From NCBI GenBank assembly GCA_000998185.1, contig LCCW01000020.1, positions 1-22,580 of the forward strand: a stretch of 22,580 bases of DNA. Reading direction: 5' to 3'. A model generated the notes under the pieces. That model worked only from the letters and a program-made list of their open reading frames with translations, was not told the DNA's origin and ran no database searches. Positions 14,648 through 20,826 of the stretch are shown here, piece by piece. This DNA comes from Candidatus Kuenenbacteria bacterium GW2011_GWA2_42_15. GTDB lineage: Bacteria; Patescibacteriota; Patescibacteriia; UBA2196; GWA2-42-15. The position numbers and the translations under genes were made by a program. How positions within the stretch are numbered: position 1 is the stretch's first letter; the number at the start of each line of letters is the position of its first letter.

Positions 14648-14663
14648 TTGTAAATATTTACAA
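14648..14663. promoter_or_regulatory. 16-bp perfect palindrome, possible operator
   Basis: TTGTAAATATTTACAA is self-complementary and sits 27 bases before the next start, with TATAAA at 14674-14679 as a candidate -10. No adjacent regulator gene is identified. Confidence 0.4.
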
Positions 14664-14689
14664 GCACTCCAATTATAAAACAAAATTTT

Positions 14690-15133
14690 ATGAAGAATCC
14701 AATCATTAGAACAATCTATCTTTATCTATTCGCTCTAGTCGGGCTGGGAATGCTGGTTGTCGGCGCCTCCATGATTATCAACCTGGGGTTAAAGACCTGG
14801 ATCTTCACCAAGGCGGATAGGGCTGACAGTTATGCCGCCAGGCCCACGCCTTTGTATTTAACAAGCGAGACGAAAGGCGTGGAAGATTTGAAAGCGTGCG
14901 GCGAGAAATGCAATTTGACTGTCGCGCAGAGAGAGCAGCTAGCTCAATGGCTGACAGATTATAAAAACTGGCAAGAAACAGACGCGGCCAGGGATCCTAA
15001 TTTTTATTTGGTTCAAAACAGACAAAGACAAGCGTCAACGGCGTTGTCGTTAATTCTGGTGGGTTTGCCGCTGTGGTTATTTCATTGGTCGGTCATTAAG
15101 AAAGATAATAGGAAAGAGAAGGCAGAAGTATAG
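14690..15133 (+). CDS. two-TM membrane protein, unknown function (DUF5671-like)
   Basis: 147-aa protein with transmembrane helices at about 10-32 and 115-134, separated by an 80-residue loop containing two nearby cysteines ('LKACGEKCNLT') that could form a disulfide outside the cell. The beginning 'NPIIRTIYLYLFALVGLGML' and the second helix 'LSLILVGLPLWLFHW' resemble a family common in Patescibacteria (I recall DUF5671-like proteins), of unknown role. It is preceded by a perfect palindrome and followed by the rplA leader. The long gap after it (15134-15350) contains AT-rich 'GAAATTAAG' repeats and then the rplA regulatory region. Confidence 0.6.
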   Translation: MKNPIIRTIYLYLFALVGLGMLVVGASMIINLGLKTWIFTKADRADSYAARPTPLYLTSETKGVEDLKACGEKCNLTVAQREQLAQWLTDYKNWQETDAARDPNFYLVQNRQRQASTALSLILVGLPLWLFHWSVIKKDNRKEKAEV

Positions 15134-15265
15134 AAAGCATGCGAACATTAGAAAGAAATTAAGAAATTGAGAAATTAAGGGCAAGAGATTTATTGTTTCA
15201 TTGCTAAATTGTTCTGGTGTTTCAGCGTTTGCACATTTCACTTATTATTTTTTAGCGTTATTTCG

Positions 15266-15274
15266 TGCTATTAT
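15266..15274 (+). promoter_or_regulatory. possible extended -10 for rplA
   Basis: TGCTATTAT (TGC plus TATTAT at 15269-15274) lacks a clear -35. It overlaps a hairpin GTGCTA/TAGCAC (15265-15283). Predicted transcription start would be near 15281, just before the L1-binding leader. Confidence 0.4.
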
Positions 15275-15298
15275 TCGTAGCACTTAGTATATCGTCAG

Positions 15299-15334
15299 TG
15301 GGAGGTTTGGTAGTCGCCAGACCGTTAAGACCAC
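15299..15334 (+). promoter_or_regulatory. ribosomal protein L1 autoregulatory leader (L1-binding site mimic)
   Basis: GGTTTGG (15304-15310) pairs with CCAGACC (15317-15323) around TAGTCG. Outside it, GTGG (15299-15302) pairs with CCAC (15331-15334). The two stems are joined by an asymmetric internal loop with one base (A) on the left and GTTAAGA on the right. This 'GTGGGAG...hairpin...CCAC' layout is that of known L1 sites in 23S rRNA and L1-operon mRNAs. It ends 16 bases before the rplA ATG, so bound L1 could block translation of its own gene. Confidence 0.7.
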
Positions 15335-15350
15335 GCAAATTATTATTAAT

Positions 15351-16055
15351 ATGAAAAAACAACGGAAGCCAAAGGCCAAAAGATCAAAGAGATATTTGTC
15401 GCTGGCCGCCAAGATTGATAGGGCCAGAAAATATGAGTTGGCCGAGGCTGTTGAATTAGTCAAAGAAACAGCCAAAACAAAATTTGATTCTTCGGTTGAA
15501 GTTCATGTCAAGCTTGGCATTGATACTCAAAAGGGCGAACAAACTGTCCGCGGGTCGGTTGTTCTGCCGCACGGGACAGGCAAAACAAAGAAAGTCGCTG
15601 TCTTTACTAAAGATGAAAAGACCGCCAAAGACGCCGGTGCTGATCTGGTTGGCGCCGGTGAGCTGATTAAGGAAATTAAAACAACCGAAAAAATTAATTT
15701 TGATATTGCCTTGGCGACGCCTGATTTAATGAAAGATTTGGCCGGCATAGCTAAAATTCTTGGGCCAAAAGGGCTGATGCCTTCGCCAAAGTCGGGCACG
15801 GTTGTCGCCGATAAAGATATGGCCAAGGCTATTGAGGATGTTAAAAAAGGCAAGGTGGCTTTCAGAAACGACGATACGGGCAATGTGCATCAAATTATCG
15901 GCAAGGCGTCGTGGGAAGCATCTAAACTGCAGGAGAATTTCAGTATTTTTTTGGGAGCCTTGAAGAAAGCTAAGCCGGCGGCAGTCAAGGGTGTCTTTTT
16001 AATGAATATAGCTTTGACCAGCACCATGGGGCCGGCGGTCAAGGTGAATAATTAA
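15351..16055 (+). CDS. rplA: 50S ribosomal protein L1
   Basis: 234-aa L1, which forms the mobile L1 stalk at the ribosomal E site. The basic N-terminus leads to 'AVELVKETAKTKFDSSVEVH', then 'GIDTQKGEQTVRGSVVLPHG', the inserted domain with 'LGPKGLMPSPKSGTVV', and the end 'LTSTMGPAVKVN'. Length is normal. It is separated from rplK by an accessory block and has its own leader with an L1 site. rplJ and rplL do not follow; the next gene, 11 bases downstream, is a deaminase. Confidence 0.97.
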   Translation: MKKQRKPKAKRSKRYLSLAAKIDRARKYELAEAVELVKETAKTKFDSSVEVHVKLGIDTQKGEQTVRGSVVLPHGTGKTKKVAVFTKDEKTAKDAGADLVGAGELIKEIKTTEKINFDIALATPDLMKDLAGIAKILGPKGLMPSPKSGTVVADKDMAKAIEDVKKGKVAFRNDDTGNVHQIIGKASWEASKLQENFSIFLGALKKAKPAAVKGVFLMNIALTSTMGPAVKVNN

Positions 16056-16066
16056 CTTAAAAAAAT

Positions 16067-16600
16067 ATGCCCGAAGAAAGAAAACATTATCGCCCATCAT
16101 GGGATGACTATTTTATGGCCGTGGCAAAAATAATTGCCACAAGAGGGACATGTGACAGACTATATTCTGGCGCAGTTTTAGTCAAAGACAATCGCATTAT
16201 ATCAACCGGTTATAACGGAGCGCCACCTGGATTGCCCCATTGTTATGATGTTGGGCATTTAATGGAAGAGGGGCATTGCGTAAGAACAATACACGGTGAA
16301 CATAATGTACTTTTGCAAGCGGCGGTACAAGGCGGTACAAGCACTGTTGGCTCAACTTTATACACAAAATATAATCCCTGTATTCATTGTTGTAAATATG
16401 TTGTTGCTTGTGGTGTAAAGAGGGTGGTGATTACAAAGGTTTACAGAAACAGTAAAGCAGTAGATTATTTAAGAGAAGCAGGAGTAAGGGTTGATATTTA
16501 TCAAGAAGACCCAAAGTGGCGAGAGGAAGTCTTGAAAATTTTTAATGAAGACATACCCGAGAGAATCAATGAGGGCGAGATTAAATTTGAGGAGAAGTAA
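16067..16600 (+). CDS. deoxycytidylate (dCMP) deaminase, ComEB-type
   Basis: 177-aa zinc-dependent deaminase converting dCMP to dUMP, a route to dTMP. Zinc and catalytic residues are visible: His76 and Glu78 in 'IHGEHNVLLQA' and Cys105/Cys108 in 'NPCIHCCKY'. The 'SGAVLVKDNRIISTGYNGAPPGLPHC' segment is the family's substrate-binding part. Two departures from the usual pattern are HGEHN for HAE and CIHCC for the common CxxCA. It lies 11 bases after rplA and one base before the kinase start, so it is probably co-transcribed with both. Confidence 0.88.
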   Translation: MPEERKHYRPSWDDYFMAVAKIIATRGTCDRLYSGAVLVKDNRIISTGYNGAPPGLPHCYDVGHLMEEGHCVRTIHGEHNVLLQAAVQGGTSTVGSTLYTKYNPCIHCCKYVVACGVKRVVITKVYRNSKAVDYLREAGVRVDIYQEDPKWREEVLKIFNEDIPERINEGEIKFEEK

Positions 16601-16601
16601 T

Positions 16602-17165
16602 ATGGAAAGACAGAAAATAATTATTGGCATAACTGGAACTTTGGGCGCTGGCAAAGGCACGGTTGTTGAGTATTTAAAAAAGAAAAGTTTTAAACATTAT
16701 TCGGTGCGGGAGTTTTTGATTAAGGAAATTAAAAGGCAGGGAATGCCGGTCAACCGGGATAGTATGGTGGAGGTGGCTAATGATTTGAGAAAAAAATTTG
16801 GACCAGGCTATACCGCCATAGAACTTTATAAGCAAGCGATTAAGGAAAGCGACAGAGCGATTGTTGAAAGCATACGAACGGTTGGAGAGGTTGAAGCATT
16901 GCGAAAGAAAGGAGATTTTTATTTATTTGCCGTTGAGGCTAAAGCAGAATTAAGATATGAAAGAATCCGAAAACGAAATAATGAAACTGATCAGCGAACA
17001 TTTGAAGATTTTATGGCTGACGAAAAAAGAGAAATGAAATTTAGCGATCCGGCTAAACAGAATTTAAAAAAATGCATTGAGATGGCGGATTTTAAGTTTG
17101 ATAATTCTGGGACTCTTAAGGATTTAGAAAAACAGGTTCAGGATGTTTTAAGGGAGATAGAGTGA
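16602..17165 (+). CDS. P-loop kinase, probably (deoxy)nucleoside monophosphate kinase or dephospho-CoA kinase-like
   Basis: 187-aa P-loop protein. The Walker A loop is 'GTLGAGKGT' at 12-20, the pattern of adenylate-kinase-like NMP kinases. 'ELRYERIRKRNNETDQ' at about 116-131 resembles a LID segment with arginines, and 'IVESIRTVGEVEAL' at 87-100 the central strand and helix. I chose ATG 16602, one base after the deaminase stop, because the longer frame starts inside the deaminase gene. Being tightly linked to a dCMP deaminase and near a Nudix gene, it may phosphorylate a deoxynucleotide; dephospho-CoA kinase is the main alternative. Substrate is not determined by the sequence. Confidence 0.7.
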   Translation: MERQKIIIGITGTLGAGKGTVVEYLKKKSFKHYSVREFLIKEIKRQGMPVNRDSMVEVANDLRKKFGPGYTAIELYKQAIKESDRAIVESIRTVGEVEALRKKGDFYLFAVEAKAELRYERIRKRNNETDQRTFEDFMADEKREMKFSDPAKQNLKKCIEMADFKFDNSGTLKDLEKQVQDVLREIE

Positions 17166-17242
17166 GGGTAGGGATTAAATTGGAGTATCTAATTTTACTG
17201 GGAGATTAAAATTATTTAAAATTTAAATTATTATTTAAAAAG

Positions 17243-17677
17243 ATGACTTACCAAAAGAAAAATAAATTACATATTGTGGCCGTTACGGCTTTGATTATAA
17301 ACAAAGAGGGGAAGCTTTTGGTTGTTAAAAGATCGATGAGAGAGATTGCTTTTCCGGGCAGGTGGGCTTTGCCTGGCGGGAAGTTGGAGGATAACGAAAC
17401 AGTGATGGAAGGATTAAAAAAAGAATGCAAGGAAGAAGTGGGGATTGAGATTGAGAACAAAAAGATTTATGTGGATGATAACGCATTTGTGCGACCAGAT
17501 AATCAGACAGTTAAAGTTTTTTGTTATTTGGTTTTTGCCAAGGGTTTAGAAGTGAAGTTGAATAAAGATGATTTTGATGAATATCAATGGGCGGGGATAG
17601 AAGAGATTGGGGAATACGAGGTTTTGGGCATGGATAGGGAGAAGTTGAATAAGGTGCAAAAGGTTCTAAATTTGTAA
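17243..17677 (+). CDS. Nudix hydrolase
   Basis: 144-aa Nudix protein, hydrolysing a nucleoside diphosphate linked to another group. The Nudix box is complete except for a Lys in place of the Arg: 'GKLEDNETVMEGLKK' followed by 'ECKEEVGI' at about residues 46-68. The upstream 'RWALPGGK' is typical of MutT-like members. It lies 77 bases after the kinase gene, with no terminator seen between, so it may be in the same transcript and take part in nucleotide pool cleaning. Substrate unknown. Confidence 0.88.
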   Translation: MTYQKKNKLHIVAVTALIINKEGKLLVVKRSMREIAFPGRWALPGGKLEDNETVMEGLKKECKEEVGIEIENKKIYVDDNAFVRPDNQTVKVFCYLVFAKGLEVKLNKDDFDEYQWAGIEEIGEYEVLGMDREKLNKVQKVLNL

Positions 17678-17702
17678 ATTTAGAAATTGGGAAATTTTTT
17701 CT

Positions 17703-18191
17703 ATGTATTTATTTATAAACACAGCCAGTGCGGAATTTATTCAACTGGCTTTAACAGATGGGCAAGGTCAAATTTTGGTTAAAAAAAATATTAAGGCAAA
17801 ATACAAACAATCGGAAAAATTATTGCCAGGAGTAGAAAATTTATTAAAGGCGTATGGCAATACGCCCCTACGGAAATTACAAGGGATTGTCGTGGTTAAG
17901 GGGCCGGGCAGTTTTACGGCCTTGAGAATCGGATTGACGGTGGCCAACACGATGGCTTTCGGTCTTAACATTCCAGTGGTTGGGGTAATGGACGGTGAAT
18001 TTGAGAAGATTATTGGCGAGGGAATCAAAAAACTAAAAGGTTCAATCGAAGCCCCACACCCCCTTAAAATCCTAGCGGGGCAGGGACGATTGGACCAACA
18101 ACACGGACGATTGAGCCAGCGCTCCAGTTATGTAATGCCGGAGTATGGGATGGAGCCGAATATCACAATCAAGAACACAATAAAGCAATAA
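17703..18191 (+). CDS. tsaB: tRNA threonylcarbamoyladenosine biosynthesis protein TsaB
   Basis: 162-aa TsaB, the inactive ASKHA-fold partner of TsaD in making the t6A37 modification of ANN-decoding tRNAs. 'FINTASAEFIQLAL' at the N-terminus and 'VKGPGSFTALRIGLTVANTM' at 65-84 are diagnostic. The C-terminus 'YVMPEYGMEPNITI' matches the short form in related genomes. Two inserted stretches look repeat-derived: a GGCGTAT/ATACGCC palindrome at 17849-17866 giving 'KAYGNTPLRK', and about 27 residues at 115-141 ('EAPHPLKILAGQGRLDQQHG' onward) from GC-rich repeat DNA. Shorter than the ~230 residues of E. coli TsaB. Both inserts keep the frame, so it may still work. Confidence 0.88.
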   Translation: MYLFINTASAEFIQLALTDGQGQILVKKNIKAKYKQSEKLLPGVENLLKAYGNTPLRKLQGIVVVKGPGSFTALRIGLTVANTMAFGLNIPVVGVMDGEFEKIIGEGIKKLKGSIEAPHPLKILAGQGRLDQQHGRLSQRSSYVMPEYGMEPNITIKNTIKQ

Positions 18192-18211
18192 ATCAAAAAA
18201 TCAATAGAATC

Positions 18212-18344
18212 AGGACTTTCGCGTTTGTCATTCTCGGGCAGGTGACCCGAGAATCCAGGGTCAATGAATTCAATAACCCTTAGATTTCCGCTTGTGCGGG
18301 AATGACAGTAAAAGTGCGTAATTGGGGGCAAACGCGAAAGTCCT
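18212..18344. repeat. 133-bp MITE-like element with 16-bp terminal inverted repeats
   Basis: AGGACTTTCGCGTTTG (18212-18227) is perfectly complementary to CAAACGCGAAAGTCCT (18329-18344). Inside are a 9-bp hairpin ATTCTCGGG/CCCGAGAAT (18230-18254), TTTCCGC/GCGGGAA (18285-18302), and GTCATTC...GAATGAC as a further inverted pair. It carries no gene. It lies in the 468-base non-coding stretch 18192-18659, whose remaining parts hold the terminator, mraZ control region and leader hairpin listed separately. Confidence 0.8.
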
Positions 18345-18360
18345 AAAAATAAGGAAACAA

Positions 18361-18390
18361 AAACAGGTTTGGTAGCCTGTTTTTTGTTTT
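18361..18390 (+). terminator. intrinsic terminator
   Basis: AAACAGG (18361-18367) pairs with CCTGTTT (18376-18382) around TTTGGTAG, continuing into TTTTGTTTT. It probably ends the transcript that includes tsaB. Confidence 0.8.
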
Positions 18391-18491
18391 GGCTAAAATT
18401 GGGCAAGACGAATTATAGTTTTGATTGAGATTGCCGCGTCGCCCCGCATTAGCGCGACTCCTCGCGATTACGGATTGATATTAACCACTTG

Positions 18492-18500
18492 TTATCCACA
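18492..18500 (+). promoter_or_regulatory. consensus DnaA-box sequence
   Basis: TTATCCACA is identical to the E. coli high-affinity DnaA box. A second copy with one mismatch (TTATCCACT) lies on the minus strand at 18567-18575. Both overlap boxes of the GTGG/CCAC array, so either protein, or both, could bind. Confidence 0.45.
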
Positions 18501-18509
18501 GGAAAGTGG

Positions 18510-18538
18510 TTGAACATTAGAACGAAGTGGTTTATAAT
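18510..18538 (+). promoter_or_regulatory. mraZ promoter
   Basis: TTGAAC (18510-18515), 17-bp spacer, TATAAT (18533-18538). Expected start of transcription is about 18545, leaving a leader of roughly 115 bases. Confidence 0.75.
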
Positions 18539-18616
18539 GAAATTGGGGTGGGGACAAGTGGTATAAAGTGGATAATACTTTCCCCGCATTTTTTAAGAGA
18601 AATAATTAACAAGGCT

Positions 18617-18655
18617 ATGGAGTAAATCTTTTTGGATTGCTCCATTTAATTTTTA
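18617..18655 (+). terminator. terminator-like leader hairpin before mraZ
   Basis: ATGGAG (18617-18622) pairs with CTCCAT (18640-18645) and AATC (18625-18628) with GATT (18635-18638), followed by TTAATTTTTAT. It ends five bases before the mraZ ATG and could attenuate the division operon or hide its start. Confidence 0.55.
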
Positions 18656-18659
18656 TAGC

Positions 18660-19091
18660 ATGTTTCTTGGCGAATATTCACATAATATTGACGCAAAAAA
18701 CCGGTTAGCCATACCAGCTAAGTTTCGGGCTGGGTTAAAAGATGGGGCGGTTATTACCAGAGGTCTGGATAATTGTTTGTTTTTATTCACCAAAAGCGAA
18801 TGGCAAAGCTTGGCTGGCAAGATTTCGCAGCTGCCATTAAGCCAGGCCAATGCCAGAAGCTTCAGCAGAATGATGCTGATGGGCGCGATGGAAGTGGAAT
18901 TGGATAAATTGGGCAGGATTCTCATACCTGATTATCTAAAAAAATTTGCCGAGTTAGACAAAAAAGTGGTGGTGGGCGGAGTATTGAACAGAATTGAAAT
19001 TTGGGACGAGAACAAATGGCGGACATATAAAAATAAGGCGGAAGAGAATGTGGAAGATGTGGCAGAAGGAATGCGCGAATTGGGTATTTAG
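18660..19091 (+). CDS. mraZ: MraZ, transcriptional regulator of the division/cell-wall cluster
   Basis: 143-aa protein with two AbrB-like half domains. The first has 'DAKNRLAIPAKFR' (DxxxR type), the second 'DKLGRILIPDYLKKFAELDK' and 'RIEIWDENKW'. MraZ forms ring-shaped oligomers and represses its own operon by binding repeated GTG boxes; such an array lies upstream at 18485-18571. The start at 18660 ('MFLGEYSHNID') is the usual one and has no Shine-Dalgarno site. rsmH follows about 110 bases later, the standard order. Confidence 0.96.
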   Translation: MFLGEYSHNIDAKNRLAIPAKFRAGLKDGAVITRGLDNCLFLFTKSEWQSLAGKISQLPLSQANARSFSRMMLMGAMEVELDKLGRILIPDYLKKFAELDKKVVVGGVLNRIEIWDENKWRTYKNKAEENVEDVAEGMRELGI

Positions 19092-19201
19092 AAGAGAGGG
19101 AATGGGAACATGCGAATAACGATGTGAATGAATGCGAATGATAATGCGAATATTAAAATTTACATTTAGATTGATAACTGTTTAATTGATAATTGATGAC
19201 G

Positions 19202-20245
19202 ATGCACAAGCCCGTGATGTTAAGAGAGGTTTTGGAATATTTGGACCCCAAGCCGAATCAGAATTTTATTGACTGCACATTCGGGGGCGGCGGACACGCA
19301 ACGGCGATTTTGGAGAGGATTGGACAAGCTGGGCTGTTGCTCGCCATTGACGCGGACAGCCAGATACTCAAAAATGTCAAATGTCAAATGTCAAATGTCA
19401 AATGTGTTAATGATAATTTTAGGAGTCTAAAAAGCATTTATGCAAATAATTTTCCTTATCCAGTTAGCGGAATTTTACTTGACCTTGGTTTATCATCAAT
19501 GGAGCTAGACGATGAAACGCGCGGTTTCAGTTTTTTAAAAGACGGGCCCTTGGATATGCGGTTTGATAAGGCAAAGCAGGAATTAACGGCTGGCGAGGTC
19601 CTTAATAAATACACTCTAGATAATTTAGTAAAAATTTTCACGGAATACGGCGAAGTGCCAATTGGCCGGGCGCGCCAAGTGGCTAAAGCGGTTGTGGAAA
19701 CAAGGCGCCGCAGGCGGATGGAAACAAACTTTGATTTTGTCGCGGTTATCCTGCAGGCTTTTTACCCGGGTGCTTTTGCCAGAGGAAAAATCAGCGTGAC
19801 GACAAGGGATTTTTATCACCACAGGAAAAAAATAACGCATCCAGCCACGCAATTTTTCCAGGCATTGCGCGTAGAGGTCAATGGCGAGCTGGCGAGCCTG
19901 AAGCTGGTTTTGCCGCAAGCAATGGATATTTTGGAGACTGGCGGAAGATTGGCAGTAATTGCTTTTCATTCTTTGGAAGACAGGATCGTGAAGAAATTTT
20001 TTAAAGAGTCCGTCCATGGCGACAGCCCAACATTGCGGTTATTAACGAAAAAGCCGGTGGCGCCTACGCTAGAAGAAATAGCGGATAATCCTCGGAGCCG
20101 GAGCGCTAAGTTAAGAGTAGCGGAGAAAAGACACGAAAACACCCGCCCGCCTCGCAAGCGAGAGCGTTGCGGGCAGGCTTGGCTGGGCAATCCAGACGCC
20201 GTTTCTTTCCTGTCATTGTCCCGCTCCCGCCTGCCAGCGCCTTGA
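19202..20245 (+). CDS. rsmH: 16S rRNA (cytosine1402-N4)-methyltransferase RsmH
   Basis: About 347-aa SAM-dependent enzyme that methylates C1402 in the ribosomal decoding centre. SAM motif 'DCTFGGGGHATAIL', 'LLAIDADSQ', 'GILLDLGLSS' with 'SFLKDGPLDMRFD', and 'VIAFHSLEDRIVKKFF' are all present. Starts at 19193 (TTG) and 19196 add two or three residues; 19202 ('MHKPVML') fits the family best. Two oddities: a five-copy AAATGTC heptamer (19372-19406) encodes 'NVKCQMSNVKC' where relatives have a normal helix, and after the usual end near 'SAKLRVAEKR' about 37 extra residues are read from GC-rich inverted-repeat DNA before the stop. Probably functional, since all catalytic motifs remain. Confidence 0.93.
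   Translation: MHKPVMLREVLEYLDPKPNQNFIDCTFGGGGHATAILERIGQAGLLLAIDADSQILKNVKCQMSNVKCVNDNFRSLKSIYANNFPYPVSGILLDLGLSSMELDDETRGFSFLKDGPLDMRFDKAKQELTAGEVLNKYTLDNLVKIFTEYGEVPIGRARQVAKAVVETRRRRRMETNFDFVAVILQAFYPGAFARGKISVTTRDFYHHRKKITHPATQFFQALRVEVNGELASLKLVLPQAMDILETGGRLAVIAFHSLEDRIVKKFFKESVHGDSPTLRLLTKKPVAPTLEEIADNPRSRSAKLRVAEKRHENTRPPRKRERCGQAWLGNPDAVSFLSLSRSRLPAP
19372..19406. repeat. heptanucleotide tandem repeat inside rsmH
   Basis: Four AAATGTC units and one AAATGTG, 35 bases. A unit of 7 is not a multiple of 3, so gain or loss of one unit would shift the rsmH frame. Similar short 'CAAATTC' runs are seen in the rplK-paralogue A gap (about 10415-10460). Confidence 0.9.
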
Positions 20246-20278
20246 GCGCAGCGATTGGCGGGCAGGTGGCGGGACAAT
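20215..20278. repeat. inverted repeat covering the end of rsmH
   Basis: ATTGTCCCGC (20215-20224) is complementary to GCGGGACAAT (20269-20278), with CCTGCC (20230-20235) facing GGCAGG (20261-20266) inside. The rsmH stop (20243-20245) lies in its loop. The following 208-base gap holds a degenerate palindromic-repeat remnant ending CCGGGAATGACA (20341-20352) and nothing else I can support. Confidence 0.75.
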
Positions 20279-20453
20279 CCAAACGAAAAATAAACAAAAC
20301 AGAATTTAAGATTTAAAACTGGATCCTCGGATCTCGTCGTCCGGGAATGACAGAAAAGAATCCGCTAGCTGACGGAAAAGTAATAGTTATAAACAGATGA
20401 AATATATAGAAATAAATTGAAATAGGTAGAAATTAAGTAATGGAATAAATAAT

Positions 20454-20816
20454 ATGCCAAAGGATAGGCTGGTCAAAAGGAATAGTTCACCAAAGAGCGT
20501 CAAACATCAGAGGCGCGGTCTTGGCGTTTTGGGCAATTTCACCATGGCGGTATCTTTTGCGGTTGGTTTATTGGTGATAGGGTCGGGGATTTATTATTTG
20601 AATATTTTAAATAACAAGGCCAGGGTTGGCTATGAAATGGCGGAGATGGAAAACAAACTCGCCAAGATAGAAGACGCGAATAAGAATCTGGAAATTGAGA
20701 TTTCCAGTTTGCGGCAGGTGGAGAGAATTCAGGCAGCGGCGGAGAAACTTGGCATGGTGACTACGGAAAAAACCGAATATTTGGTGGGCAAGAAGGAGAG
20801 TTTGGCTAGAAAATAA
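20454..20816 (+). CDS. ftsL: FtsL-like division protein
   Basis: 120-aa bitopic protein with a basic cytoplasmic N-terminus (about 1-26), one transmembrane helix at about 27-50 and a coiled coil at roughly 58-92 ('EMENKLAKIEDANKNLEIEI'). This is the shape of FtsL/DivIC proteins, which link with FtsB and FtsQ to activate septal peptidoglycan synthesis. Sequence conservation in this family is low, so the call rests on topology and place: between rsmH and the division transpeptidase gene, whose ATG follows 10 bases after the stop. No independent promoter is clear. Confidence 0.8.
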   Translation: MPKDRLVKRNSSPKSVKHQRRGLGVLGNFTMAVSFAVGLLVIGSGIYYLNILNNKARVGYEMAEMENKLAKIEDANKNLEIEISSLRQVERIQAAAEKLGMVTTEKTEYLVGKKESLARK

Positions 20817-20826
20817 TTTGTTTTTT

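Larger units (their letters stand above)
18485..18571 (+). promoter_or_regulatory. helically phased GTGG/CCAC array, candidate MraZ operator
   Basis: CCAC occurs at 18485 and 18496, and GTGG at 18506, 18527, 18548, 18558 and 18568. Steps are 11, 10, 21, 21, 10 and 10 bases, so every box lies on one face of the helix. MraZ binds GTG-containing direct repeats spaced about 10 bp upstream of its own operon. The promoter at 18510-18538 is inside the array, which fits autorepression. Confidence 0.65.

Noticed and set aside
18480..18580. Replication origin
   Set aside because: Only one perfect and one imperfect DnaA box, no AT-rich unwinding region next to them and no dnaA or dnaN gene nearby; the GTGG array before mraZ explains the region better.
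19105..19150. Repeated ATGCGAAT words before rsmH as an operator or CRISPR-like array
   Set aside because: Units are irregularly spaced and degenerate, without spacers of constant length; similar AT-rich filler occurs in other gaps.
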